A DNA stretch of 64,000 bases from Yersinia massiliensis (lineage in GTDB: Bacteria; Pseudomonadota; Gammaproteobacteria; Enterobacterales; Enterobacteriaceae): the NCBI RefSeq assembly GCF_003048255.1, contig NZ_CP028487.1, positions 3,658,001-3,722,000 on the forward strand, written 5' to 3'. Positions 51,275 through 61,281 of the stretch are shown piece after piece. The position numbers and the translations under genes were made by a program. The notes beneath the pieces are model-generated. The model saw only the letters and a program-made list of their open reading frames with translations. It did not search any database and was not told where the DNA came from. Position 1 is the first letter of the stretch, and every line of letters begins with the position of its first letter.

Positions 51275-51311
51275 CAGACTACTGATAAACACTAACTCGA
51301 TCTGAAACGGT

Positions 51312-51387
51312 GAGGACAGGCAGAAAAGTAAAGCGTCCGCGCCATCAGGGATGATTTTACGGCGTCTTTATGATCTGCTTGTCCTCT
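51312..51387. repeat. Long imperfect inverted repeat after fadE
   Basis: Arms GAGGACAGGCAG (51312-51323) and CTGCTTGTCCTC (51376-51387) match at 11 of 12 positions across 52 bases of spacer, with further partial pairing (TAAAGCG / CGTCTTTA) inside. It lies between convergent fadE and the glycosyltransferase gene. Confidence 0.5.
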
Positions 51388-51431
51388 CCGCAATCGGCAC
51401 TTTTTCAGCTATCTCGAGCTTTTTTATTGTT

Positions 51432-53333
51432 TCATTCCCCCTGCAACTCATCCAGCAAACCACGGACGATCCCCCCAAACTGCTCAGGCCTACCGGTAAA
51501 CAACACATTATCAGGCTGAATCTGTAACAGTTGGCGGCGCAAACCATGACGCCACTCGATATCCGTTATCAGGCGCACCGCAACGGCAATATAGTCTGCC
51601 AAGCTATGAGTAATCAGGGTTTCAGCCAAACCCAAACGGCGAAAAAGCCCTTCATCAATATGCTCATGCACTTCAGCTCCGCTAAGACAAACACCGGGAA
51701 GCCCCTGACGCACAGTATCCACGATGCCATTAGTGTTACCGAAGGGGAACGGGTTAATAAAAAGGTCGCACTGATTGATCACCTGTAAGTAATCCAAATA
51801 TTCCAGATGCTCATAGACGATGGCCTGTGGAACAATGTTAGTGACCGCTTTTTCCATCACGCGATGGCTAATACCCCAGCAAAATCCCACCAGAAAATGA
51901 AACACAACAGGTATAGCCGTTCGTTGGGCGATGGCAGCGCAAGTGGCCAAAAAACGTGGATTTATCTTCATGGCAGAGGCACAAACAGCAATATGCACTG
52001 CGGGGCGCTCAGCAAAATGCTCAATGGGGTTAGGCTGGTTGATATTCGCTGGCGGCACATAGGGTAGGCAGTCTTTAGGCAACGGAACCACTTTTTCGGA
52101 GAAACACTCGATATCCCCAAGATAATCCTCTTCCACTAACACCGCATCTATATAGTCAGAGTGTGTCGTTGCAGGGTGACCAAGAGCCATCACCTGTAAC
52201 GGCGCGAGTCGAAGATTGGTTAAGGCAACCGTCAACGGAAACATCCCAACACTGGGGAAATAGATCACATCTGGCTGTAATTTTTTCGCTAATGCCACAA
52301 TCGCCTCGACCGCACCCACTCGATTCACTTCCGTGAACTCATCAAAAACCGTCTGAGTGATATCATCAGTGGCCTCAGCGAGGGTGACACCATGAGTAGA
52401 AAACTGCGCGCGAGCGGCTCGTAGGGTACTGGAATGTGTTCGATAGATAGAATGACCACTGTTAAACCACTCTAAGATCACGAGCATTAATGGTTTACTG
52501 CGAGATGGCGGGGGGATGTGGCTATCAGATAGCCCATTTTGAAGTAGCGTCTGACGCAAATGAAGATTGATACTACGTTTTATCCGGTGCTTTTCTGCCC
52601 TATCAGCATAGCTACAATGCATATAAACATCATGCAAGATACGTTCTGGTAGCTGCCCGAGGCCCACTAATGTTAACAGTTTTTCCGGTAACCAACCGAG
52701 TAAAAACTCACGCTTTGCATGCCCTGCCGCACTGGGTAACATTCTTGGCGATAAGAGTGCCAAACACAGTGCAGCGGCCGCCTGCGGATTAAATTGCCAC
52801 AATATATCCGGCTGAAGTGGCACGCTCGATTCTGGCAGATACATCAAGCAAAACTTCAGGAAATTATTGCGCTCAAATCGAAGAGGATGCGCAGACCCTT
52901 CCCCCTCCTGATTGAGATTAGTAATCACATGATCGGCATGTCCAAACGGGGAAGCAGCGAATATTAAGGCGATCCAACGATGGAAATTGATCAATTGTAA
53001 AAAGCCCGTATCTGAAATAATGAATCCCGGATCAGAGAACAAGTTTCCAATGGCCGCGGCCAAGCGATTACAATAGTGTTCCTGCTGCTGTTGTGGCTGT
53101 TGATTGAGGGAAAATACATCCCAACGCCCATAATGAGCATCCAACTCTTCTAGCAAAAAGATCAGCATTCTCCCCGCCGCTTCATAGCGGCGAGTACAGA
53201 CTAAGAACTCAAAATAAGATAATGAAAATTCTGCTGGGCGCTCAATGACGGGCGCAACTTCCATTGGTTCTTCCACCCTTTCCCCCTGACGGCGCCCTAT
53301 TCTTGGCGACATGTTGATGACAGTGGTATCCAT
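51432..53333 (-). CDS. rscC: HMW1C-type cytoplasmic N-glycosyltransferase (RscC-like)
   Basis: A 633-residue GT41-family transferase without signal peptide, close to the length of Haemophilus HMW1C. The N-terminal all-alpha region (EFSLSYFEFLVCTRRYEAAGRML) precedes a GT-B domain; GHPATTHSDYIDAVLVEEDYLG and LFINPFPFGNTNGIVDTVRQG (about residue 528) are HMW1C landmarks around the UDP-sugar site. HMW1C adds hexoses to asparagine in N-X-S/T sequons of its adhesin in the cytoplasm. The ATG at 53333 overlaps the adhesin gene by 37 bases, so the two are coupled. Named after the Y. enterocolitica rscBAC order. Confidence 0.87.
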   Translation of the reverse strand: MDTTVINMSPRIGRRQGERVEEPMEVAPVIERPAEFSLSYFEFLVCTRRYEAAGRMLIFLLEELDAHYGRWDVFSLNQQPQQQQEHYCNRLAAAIGNLFSDPGFIISDTGFLQLINFHRWIALIFAASPFGHADHVITNLNQEGEGSAHPLRFERNNFLKFCLMYLPESSVPLQPDILWQFNPQAAAALCLALLSPRMLPSAAGHAKREFLLGWLPEKLLTLVGLGQLPERILHDVYMHCSYADRAEKHRIKRSINLHLRQTLLQNGLSDSHIPPPSRSKPLMLVILEWFNSGHSIYRTHSSTLRAARAQFSTHGVTLAEATDDITQTVFDEFTEVNRVGAVEAIVALAKKLQPDVIYFPSVGMFPLTVALTNLRLAPLQVMALGHPATTHSDYIDAVLVEEDYLGDIECFSEKVVPLPKDCLPYVPPANINQPNPIEHFAERPAVHIAVCASAMKINPRFLATCAAIAQRTAIPVVFHFLVGFCWGISHRVMEKAVTNIVPQAIVYEHLEYLDYLQVINQCDLFINPFPFGNTNGIVDTVRQGLPGVCLSGAEVHEHIDEGLFRRLGLAETLITHSLADYIAVAVRLITDIEWRHGLRRQLLQIQPDNVLFTGRPEQFGGIVRGLLDELQGE

Positions 53334-56300
53334 TTCCCGAGCACATGCTCATCGCAACCTGTTGTTTCAGTGGTTGTCCCTTCTGGGACACAAATGTTGA
53401 AGCTGATATTGCCAACACTTTCTTGCCCAGATGAAAGTTGATACGCCGTCAGTTGAGAAGAAAGAGGAGAGTGATGGCCGTCAAGAGTGCTGAGGATCTG
53501 ATCGCGTTTTCTCAGCAATGAAAAAGGAATCACCCACGCTTGCTCATTAGCCTGGGCGGTGATTTCTCGCGAGGTAGGCGACGGTTGGCCCGAATTTTGG
53601 GCAGAATTAATATTGCTGCGAGGATCGCTTCTTTCGATAATCTGACCATTAATCACGACATTGTTGCCGATAAATGCGGGTGCCGCGATATGAACAGCAG
53701 TTGGGTGGGTAGTCGTATTGCCGAGAATCGCGATTTCGTTGATAAAGGCATTATTATTGAGGAAGATACCCGCATTATTGGCGGAACTGCCATTCATCCC
53801 TCCCCCCGTCAAGACGGCATTCACATGTACGCCATGCCCCCGATCAGTCGCGTTCCCCTCAATTGTGGTATTGCCTTTATTGGTTACTGCACCGTTAGGA
53901 ATATCCACGCCATGCCCATCGCTCGCCTTCCCCGCGAGCGACACATTATCCAGCGTATTGTTGCCGCTAAGCTTCACGCCGGTACCGCGATCACCGCTGG
54001 CATTGCCGGTCACGCTCAGCAGATCTGTCGTCTCTGCCCCCGTCAGCTCAACCTCATTACCCACCGCCACACCGGTACCGTTGGCCGTGTTGCCCTGAAC
54101 GCCACTGCCATTACTGCCGGTAATATTGGCATGGATATCCAACCCAGCCCCCTCTGTGCTGCTGCCGTTGAGAGTGGCGTTATCCAACACTGAGTCACCC
54201 ACCACTTTCACGCCACTACCATTGGCTGAACTGCCATTAACCGTGCCGCCAGTGATAGCACCATTGAGTCGTACTCCGTCACCCTCCGTCGATTTACCGT
54301 TCACCGCCGTATTGCCATTATTGATGATTGGCCCACTGATATTCATGCCAGTGCCATTCGTGGCTTCACCCGCCAGCGACACATTATCTAACGTATTGTT
54401 GCCATTAAGCTTCACGCCAGTGCCGCTATCACCGCTGGCATTGCCGGTCACGCTCAGCAGATCTGTCGTCTCTGCCCCCGTCAGCTCAACCTCATTACCT
54501 ACTGCCACACCTGTGCCGTTGGCCGTATTACCCTGAACGCCACTGCCATTACTGCCGGTAATATTAGCGAGGATATCCAACCCAGCGCCCTCTACGCTGC
54601 TGCCGTTGAGGGTGGCGTTATCCAACACGGTCTCACCCACCACTTTCACGCCGCTGCCATTGGTTGAACTGCCGTTGACTGTCCCGCCAGTGACTGCGCC
54701 ATTGAGCTGCACTCCGTCGCCCTCCGTCGATTTACCATCAACAGTCGTATTACCATGATTAACTATTGGCCCACTGATATTCATGCCGGTGCCATTCGTG
54801 GCATCACCCGCCAGCGACACATTATCCAGCGTATTGTTACCGTTAAGCTTCACGCCGGTGCCGCTCTCACCACTGGTGGTGCCGGTTATCTCAAGCAAAT
54901 CTGTGGTAGCTCTACCAGTAAGATCCACATCATGACCAACATTCACGCCGGTGCCATTCACCGTATCGCCAAGCACCGCGCTGTTTTCACTGCCCGTCAG
55001 ATTGCCACTAATATTCACGCCCGCGCCATTAGCACTGTTCCCCGTCAGGGTGGTGTTCGCCAGTGTCGTTTCACCACTCACTCTCACCCCAGTGCCGTTT
55101 GCCGAGTCACCACTCACCACAATGTCGGCCAGCATGCCACTGACCTCTACCCCGGTACCGGATTCAGATGAAGTACCACTAAAGGTTACCTTGCCTTTCC
55201 CTTTGTTAGTCACTGGGCCGATGATCGCCAAGGCGGTACCATTCACCGTGTTACCACTGAGGCTAGTGTTGCTTAAATCATTATTACCCTGGAGTTTTAT
55301 CCCCGTTCCCGCCTCTGCTATCGCCGCACCCTGCAGCGTCAGAAGATCAGCCTGACTGGTGCCAGTCACATGTAAATTTTGCGCGATATCAATACCAACA
55401 CCGGTGCCATCGGTGGTGCCATTGATACGGCTTTGGTGTACCCCTTTGATGTCACTGGTTATCTCAACGCCTTTGCCATTCGTCGTGCTGCCATCGAGTG
55501 TTGAATTATCTAAGACGGTGAGCGTAATACTGTTGGTGTTAAGCGCTGAATCAATTTTCACCCCGCTGCCATTCATCGAAACACCCGCTAATGTGCTATT
55601 TAATATCGTGGCATTACCACTCACTCTCAGACCTTCGCCCTCAGTTGAATTACCGGTGATATTAATGCGATTAATTTGATGCTCTGAATTGAAAATATAC
55701 GCGCCGATTCCTTGGATACTTTTCCCATCTATTTTCACCGAGCCGTTACTATTATTCTCGATGCCAGAAAGCGCGATGCCCGAGCCAGTATCGCTACTCC
55801 CTTTGATTAAAGTGTCACCCTCACCGTTTAATATCAGGGTGTTATTATTGGTTGAAAAATCAAGGCCTGTGCCACTGACTGAACGCCCATCCATCATCAA
55901 TACACCATCATTATTCACGGTTAATGGGGTCGAATCAGAATGAATGATGCCATTACTACCCGCGCCTTCAGTCTCCCCTTGGAAGGCGATATTCCCCCGA
56001 GTAAATAACGTGGTGTTGGTTCTAAATCCTATTCCCGCGCCCTGAGCCGTATTCAGTGCTTGACCAATAACTGTCCCGTTCTTAGCATTGATGGTGTTAT
56101 TTCCCTCCAAGCTTAATGCCGCACTTTGCGCATCAGGTAATGCCGATAATGTTTCTGCATTCACAGAGACATTCCCCACTGTGGCATTCAAATCAAAATT
56201 AACTAAATGCACATAGCCAGCGCCCGCAGATGATCCGTTAATCTCAATATTATTCCCAACAGAGGTCAAACTGGTATTTGAGATAGCAATAGAAGTGCTT

Positions 56301-58891
56301 TGATGGCTGCTATTGCTGCTTTCACCTATCAGGGTGATATTCCCTTGAGCAGAAATATTATTAAGTAAAGTATCTGAAGCACCTTGAATAGTGATCCCTG
56401 TGTCGCTTCCACTTGATATGCCAACAAAAGAGATATTGCCAGTAGCCCCTAATGTTGTATTTGAATTTAGCCAAATCCCTTTATTCGTCGAAGTTACATT
56501 CGCATGAATATCCCCTAGCGTTGCCGTCACCTGACTATTATTCAATAAAATACCATCAGCGCCAGAAACGTTACTTGCCAGACTGACATGTTGACCACTC
56601 ACGGTTGTACCATTGAGCAATACTGCTTGGTTAGTAGACGTCAGAATAGTGCCATTAAAACGGATATCCACATCGCCAGACTTAGCCGTAATAGTCGAAT
56701 CATCAAAAGCTAGACCTCCCCATGCACTACCATTGGCCTGAAATGAGATATTTTTCTCGCTGCTAATTGTCGCATTTGAAAATGAACTGACCCATGTCAC
56801 TTTAGAATTTGAGGCTAAAACGAAGGTCATATTACCGGCACTGGCGAGTGTGGAATTATCGGATATCTCGATACCCCGCCACCCTTGCCCATTACTATTG
56901 CTGCTCTCGCCCAATATTTTTGCTTCACCCACCACAGTAATATTCGCTGACTGACTGATATTCACCCCAATTTGTGAGGCTACACCAGAATTCCCTTCTA
57001 GCGTCAGGTTACCGACAGCATATTGCCCGCCCATGAGGATAATACCGGCCGTGTTATTTTCTTTGGCATGCTTAGCGAGGAGATCACCTTCATTCAATAT
57101 CACACGACTATGATTTAAAGTAATGGTGGAATCGACTGTCGAATTACCTGACAATAAATTAAGATTTAATTTTCCCATACTAGAAGTAATATTATTATCA
57201 ATCTCAATATTGCCATCAGCCAGTAATGTTAGCGTTGCCTCTGTACCCGCTGTTTTATTGATATCTGCACTGAGTGTGATATTGCACCAGCGACAATTAT
57301 CAACCAAATCTCGATTACTGGTTGTAATAGTGACATTTGATCCTGCATCAAGCTGAGCATTAATACTGCTATTTAATATTTGAGAAACGTTTGCCGTCGG
57401 GGTGAAAACCTGTGCATTTGATACATACCCTGCTGGAATCTCACCAGTTTGAATAGATGTTCCACTCTCATTACCATTGCCAACAATGGTCACTTCAGCC
57501 GGATCAAGCAACCAACGCCCCTTGCGGCCGTTGGGGGAAGCCACATCAACCTGACCCAAAGCGGTTAAAATCTGCGCGCTGGAGGTTTCCACCTGCCCAC
57601 CCTGCCCTGATTGGCCTCTGCCTCTAGCCGCGATATTCCCCTCAAAATGGGTGTACCGTTCAGACCACAACACCACGGTTCCGCCCGACCCGAGACGGGA
57701 GGCAGAAGCATCAATATGCGCGCCTTTTTCCATGACGACAGAATGAGCATTCCCTATCTGACTTTTTTTGCCCTGCCAATCCCCACCGACCAAAACGGTG
57801 CCTTCCCCAGCAGATCCAGTAGCATCAATTTTGCTGCCGGTGACCAAACGAATGCGTTGCCCCTCAAGAACCGCCCGCCCCCCACGTCCCTGTGGGTTAC
57901 TCACATCGATCGCCCCTCGCTGGCTTATGACCCCGTCATCCCCACCATCGAGATGAATAACGCCCATTTTTTCGATTAATCCGCGTGCCTGTAAAATACC
58001 GGTGTTATCAATCACGGTATCCATTAATGCCTCTTTACCATTTGCCGTCAGTTGAATAACACCGCCATCGGCCCTCACTAACCCTCCATTCTGTAGCAAC
58101 GTCGCCACTTGCCTACCCTGAATTTGTACACCGATTAAATTGCCCTCATCCAGATTAAGAGTGACGTTTTGCCCAGCCGTAAAGAGCGTTTTCCCCTGGG
58201 GGGTATCAATAAAGCCTGAGTGTTGGTTATCCACCTGCAACCCAACCAGCGCGATATACCCCCCTGTGGTAGCACTTAAATTGGCTTGGTTGACGACGCG
58301 CCCCTCGAGTCTGCTACTTGTCAGCTTGTAATTTTCACCAATAAAATCCTGATTTGACATTGACTTAGTGCTAGCAACTAGCCCCCTCACATTCACTTCC
58401 GCGCCTTTCGCGAAGAGAACACCATTCGGATTGAGGAGAAAAACCTGCCCATTCGCATTAAGCTTGCCGTGTATTTGTGACCCGTTGTTACCCAATACGC
58501 GGTTCAAGACAATACTCTGGCTACTCGGCTGGTGATAAGTCACACTATGCCCTTTAGCAATGTCGTAGCTGCCCCAATTAATGGCTAATTTGTCGGTTTG
58601 CTGTGTCACCGTAAGAGCACGGTTATCAATATTCATTTCACCTAGCCCAACAACAATATTGCCGTTAACGGGTAAGGGGGGATGAGCTAATAGTCGCCAA
58701 GGCAACGTACCTAAAACAAATCCCACTAGCATGGCTAAGCGACTTAATATTCCTGACTTAGGATTTTTATCTTTAATCAATGCCCTGCTTGCCGATGAAA
58801 ACGATTTGCCACAGGCGCGTATGAACTCCCCCACAGCGACTAAACATCCCAATCGGTGGCAGAAAATAAGTTTGTACAATTTACAGTTCAT
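53297..58891 (-). CDS. rscA: TpsA-type HMW1-like adhesin (RscA-like)
   Basis: A 1864-residue two-partner-secretion exoprotein. The extended signal peptide (MNCKLYKLIFCHRLGCLVAV...) is followed by the TPS domain with INWGSYDIAKG, GQVFLLNPNGVLFAKGAEV and IALVGLQVDN. A long beta-helical stalk rich in Asn, Ser, Thr and Gly carries very many N-X-S/T sequons, the targets of the neighbouring glycosyltransferase. Toward the C-terminus a 146-residue unit repeats about three times. The extreme C-terminus has three cysteines (about 1834, 1846, 1861), recalling the C-terminal disulphide anchor of HMW1. It starts 39 bases after the TpsB gene. The role in adhesion or dissemination is inferred from HMW1 and RscA. 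Confidence 0.88.
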   Translation of the reverse strand: MNCKLYKLIFCHRLGCLVAVGEFIRACGKSFSSASRALIKDKNPKSGILSRLAMLVGFVLGTLPWRLLAHPPLPVNGNIVVGLGEMNIDNRALTVTQQTDKLAINWGSYDIAKGHSVTYHQPSSQSIVLNRVLGNNGSQIHGKLNANGQVFLLNPNGVLFAKGAEVNVRGLVASTKSMSNQDFIGENYKLTSSRLEGRVVNQANLSATTGGYIALVGLQVDNQHSGFIDTPQGKTLFTAGQNVTLNLDEGNLIGVQIQGRQVATLLQNGGLVRADGGVIQLTANGKEALMDTVIDNTGILQARGLIEKMGVIHLDGGDDGVISQRGAIDVSNPQGRGGRAVLEGQRIRLVTGSKIDATGSAGEGTVLVGGDWQGKKSQIGNAHSVVMEKGAHIDASASRLGSGGTVVLWSERYTHFEGNIAARGRGQSGQGGQVETSSAQILTALGQVDVASPNGRKGRWLLDPAEVTIVGNGNESGTSIQTGEIPAGYVSNAQVFTPTANVSQILNSSINAQLDAGSNVTITTSNRDLVDNCRWCNITLSADINKTAGTEATLTLLADGNIEIDNNITSSMGKLNLNLLSGNSTVDSTITLNHSRVILNEGDLLAKHAKENNTAGIILMGGQYAVGNLTLEGNSGVASQIGVNISQSANITVVGEAKILGESSNSNGQGWRGIEISDNSTLASAGNMTFVLASNSKVTWVSSFSNATISSEKNISFQANGSAWGGLAFDDSTITAKSGDVDIRFNGTILTSTNQAVLLNGTTVSGQHVSLASNVSGADGILLNNSQVTATLGDIHANVTSTNKGIWLNSNTTLGATGNISFVGISSGSDTGITIQGASDTLLNNISAQGNITLIGESSNSSHQSTSIAISNTSLTSVGNNIEINGSSAGAGYVHLVNFDLNATVGNVSVNAETLSALPDAQSAALSLEGNNTINAKNGTVIGQALNTAQGAGIGFRTNTTLFTRGNIAFQGETEGAGSNGIIHSDSTPLTVNNDGVLMMDGRSVSGTGLDFSTNNNTLILNGEGDTLIKGSSDTGSGIALSGIENNSNGSVKIDGKSIQGIGAYIFNSEHQINRINITGNSTEGEGLRVSGNATILNSTLAGVSMNGSGVKIDSALNTNSITLTVLDNSTLDGSTTNGKGVEITSDIKGVHQSRINGTTDGTGVGIDIAQNLHVTGTSQADLLTLQGAAIAEAGTGIKLQGNNDLSNTSLSGNTVNGTALAIIGPVTNKGKGKVTFSGTSSESGTGVEVSGMLADIVVSGDSANGTGVRVSGETTLANTTLTGNSANGAGVNISGNLTGSENSAVLGDTVNGTGVNVGHDVDLTGRATTDLLEITGTTSGESGTGVKLNGNNTLDNVSLAGDATNGTGMNISGPIVNHGNTTVDGKSTEGDGVQLNGAVTGGTVNGSSTNGSGVKVVGETVLDNATLNGSSVEGAGLDILANITGSNGSGVQGNTANGTGVAVGNEVELTGAETTDLLSVTGNASGDSGTGVKLNGNNTLDNVSLAGEATNGTGMNISGPIINNGNTAVNGKSTEGDGVRLNGAITGGTVNGSSANGSGVKVVGDSVLDNATLNGSSTEGAGLDIHANITGSNGSGVQGNTANGTGVAVGNEVELTGAETTDLLSVTGNASGDRGTGVKLSGNNTLDNVSLAGKASDGHGVDIPNGAVTNKGNTTIEGNATDRGHGVHVNAVLTGGGMNGSSANNAGIFLNNNAFINEIAILGNTTTHPTAVHIAAPAFIGNNVVINGQIIERSDPRSNINSAQNSGQPSPTSREITAQANEQAWVIPFSLLRKRDQILSTLDGHHSPLSSQLTAYQLSSGQESVGNISFNICVPEGTTTETTGCDEHVLGKWIPLSSTCRQE
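53910..55200. repeat. 438-bp in-frame tandem repeats within the adhesin gene
   Basis: AAGCTTCACGCC recurs at 53969, 54407 and 54845, exactly 438 bases apart, within units that are nearly identical over most of their length for the first two and more diverged for the third. Each unit encodes 146 residues (from GTGVKLNGNNTLDN to LLSVTGNASGD). Weaker copies continue further right. Confidence 0.9.
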
Positions 58892-58930
58892 GATTCACAT
58901 CCAATAAATCGACAGATATGCCGGTAAGCG

Positions 58931-60736
58931 CTAAAACATTTTGTAAGCGCTGAGCCAAAACTGATCGTTATCCGGATTGCGTGCCACAGCCTGACCGGTT
59001 CGATGCGCCCAAATCAAATTCAAGGAATAATCGGCTGGACGTGCGAAAGTAAGATAGGAACCAAACCCTGATAAATTAATATTATTTTCGGACAGGTTCG
59101 CGATAGGTTGGCGATAATAAGCCCCCCAGCCCTGATCAAAGAATGCGGCAAAGGTAATGTGATTTCCCTCCCCCACCCATACGGGCAACTTAGGTTGCCA
59201 TCGAGCCCGTAGCTCTGTCGTGAACAACACGCCTTTATCCACGGAGCCTTCACCAATACCATAGGCTCGCACCGCTAATGGCCCGCCCAATAATAACTTT
59301 TGTGAGCTATCCAGATTTTTACTGGCCATTTGCCCACTCAATTGGTTGAAGAAAAAGAAATAAGGTCCAAGTCCTTGGTCATGAGCAACACGATAATTCA
59401 AACGTGCAAAGTCACCACTAATATTGGAAACGCTATTGATGATTTGGCTATATTCGTCATCCAATGAAAGATGCCCAACCGTCCCCAGTAAATTAAAATG
59501 GCTGATTCCACGATATAATGCAGAAAAGCTACCACCCACCCCTATTTCACCTGCGTTAAGATTTCGCTTTTGTTCGGGAATAATAATGAGCGAATCACGC
59601 ATTTGGCTGTAATAGTACCCGATACCCGCATCAATCCTCGCTGCGGAATGACGTATCCATGGATGGCGTAAATTAGCCCCCCATGTATTGGCATGACCAT
59701 GTGCATTTAAAGGTTCGAATGGTCCAGTCAAGGTATAATTGAGATGGCTATAATCAAGTACCGCGCGAGTGCCATAACTATTAATTGGAAAGTTATAATC
59801 TAATCGCCCATTAAAAACGTCTGTGGAACTGGATACAATAAGATCTGCACGCAGTTGGTCGCTCCAACCCGTCAGGTTATTGACGGCCCCTCCCATTAAT
59901 AACCGGTTATGCCCAGAATAATCATTCCCTTGATTATCCAGCCCGAGGTAACCCATGGCGATTTTGTCTGGCGTAATGTCGGCATAGATTCGTGTCGTGC
60001 CTGGTTCTGTACCGGGTTTCAAGGCCAAAGAAGCTGCGATACCGGGCATTTCATTGAGTATGAGTGCCGTACGCTCGAGATGTGATAATTCTGCGGGTGA
60101 AGCCGAACAATCTTTCTCACCGAAAAAACCTACTTGTTTAATGCAGCTATTACTTTCGATTACCGTGGTGGCAAATAGCGAATTTAGACGACTCTGATTA
60201 TTCACGTCAGGTTTATCTAATCTTCCTGCAATCACATGTACGACAACAATACCATCACGAACCCTTTGCGGGGGTAATATTGCCTGAGCCGCGATCCATC
60301 CTTGTTGGCGATAAAAACGCGTTATTGCCAAGACCATCCTTTGTAAATCCGAAAATGTTAATGAACGGCCTAGCCAAGGAGCAATAACGGCTTGTAGTTT
60401 TTGATCACGCCCTGCGGAATATGACTGCTTGGCAGACAATAAGAATGTATCGCCCTCTATTCGTACCTCGCGTAAAGTGACTTTACTTGACACATTAGGG
60501 CTATCAACGATCGAAAAGGGAATTGATCGCGGAAGTACAATTTCTGCCGAATGAGGCGCAAGTAATGGCTCTATCGTCGTTTGCCGTATTTCATTGCCAA
60601 TCGCGCCCGCATTAGGCACCTGTCTTGTTGGCGGCGCAGAAATGAGTGATGAGCAAAAAAAAACAATAATAAGTATTATGCTAATCTTCAATAATTGATG
60701 AGGAAATAAATTTTCGGGACAAAGAAAATGTCGCAT
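58931..60736 (-). CDS. rscB: TpsB-type outer-membrane transporter (RscB-like)
   Basis: A 601-residue Omp85-superfamily (FhaC/ShlB/HMW1B-type) protein that exports the adhesin. A hydrophobic N-terminal segment (LLKISIILIIVFFCSSLISA) serves as signal; POTRA-like domains follow (VTLREVRIEGDTFLL, LAITRFYRQQGWIAAQAILP, GIVVVHVIAGRLD), then the beta-barrel with the VRAYGIGEGSVDKG motif (the VRGY/E-type loop signature) and the terminal WLSAYKMF. The ATG at 60736 is preferred over a TTG at 60775; neither has a good ribosome site. First gene of the rscBAC-like operon. Confidence 0.88.
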   Translation of the reverse strand: MRHFLCPENLFPHQLLKISIILIIVFFCSSLISAPPTRQVPNAGAIGNEIRQTTIEPLLAPHSAEIVLPRSIPFSIVDSPNVSSKVTLREVRIEGDTFLLSAKQSYSAGRDQKLQAVIAPWLGRSLTFSDLQRMVLAITRFYRQQGWIAAQAILPPQRVRDGIVVVHVIAGRLDKPDVNNQSRLNSLFATTVIESNSCIKQVGFFGEKDCSASPAELSHLERTALILNEMPGIAASLALKPGTEPGTTRIYADITPDKIAMGYLGLDNQGNDYSGHNRLLMGGAVNNLTGWSDQLRADLIVSSSTDVFNGRLDYNFPINSYGTRAVLDYSHLNYTLTGPFEPLNAHGHANTWGANLRHPWIRHSAARIDAGIGYYYSQMRDSLIIIPEQKRNLNAGEIGVGGSFSALYRGISHFNLLGTVGHLSLDDEYSQIINSVSNISGDFARLNYRVAHDQGLGPYFFFFNQLSGQMASKNLDSSQKLLLGGPLAVRAYGIGEGSVDKGVLFTTELRARWQPKLPVWVGEGNHITFAAFFDQGWGAYYRQPIANLSENNINLSGFGSYLTFARPADYSLNLIWAHRTGQAVARNPDNDQFWLSAYKMF

Positions 60737-61281
60737 ACCAATACGCTCATATATTTTAGGAATAATACCAACCAAAACAATAACCGTTATTATTATTTAT
60801 TGTTGGCCCGATAAATTAACCGCATCCAATTGGCAATTATATTGGCTATAAAAAACCCAGTAATAGGTATCACTTTCGTGAATTTAATTTACCCTTTGGG
60901 GTATCAGCCTAATGTAGCGGAGATATTTATCACAAATAGTTATTTAAGATAAAAAATAAATCAATAACATTAAATAATAGTAAGTTATTATAAAATATAA
61001 TTTCAAAAAAATATCACATGATATTAATTGCGGGATAACAGCATAAGATAATGAATACTATGGAGTAAAAATAAAAACCACATTCAATTATAAAAAACAG
61101 AATAAAATTAATATAACGAAAGGTTATAAAAGAATATCAAAATAAAAAAACAAGACTAACATACGGTACAAAGTACATGTCAACTCCTTATTTATAATAT
61201 ATAAAAATAAAAACCTGCGTTAATTAGCAGGTTTCATGGATGGCAAATACACTTATTCTCGCGTTGATAACAGCGGCTTAG
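60737..61281. other. A/T-rich upstream region of the adhesin operon
   Basis: About 460 bases from 60737 to 61197 hold no gene and are strongly A/T-rich, with long A and T runs around 60950-61140. This should include the rscBAC-like promoter and looks like DNA that H-NS would bind. The mtnK terminator is at the right edge. The LysR-type gene rscR reported near rscBAC in Y. enterocolitica is not in the window. Confidence 0.5.
61198..61234 (-). terminator. Terminator after mtnK
   Basis: AAACCTGC/GCAGGTTT (61211-61218, 61227-61234) forms an 8-bp stem with an 8-nt loop, followed on the minus strand by TTTATTTTTAT. It lies 47 bases past the mtnK stop. Confidence 0.85.

Noticed and set aside
53540..54193. 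Long plus-strand open frames (up to 217 codons) opposite the adhesin gene
   Set aside because: They mirror the low-complexity repeat coding of the TpsA gene, repeat with the same 438-base period and have no start signals of their own.
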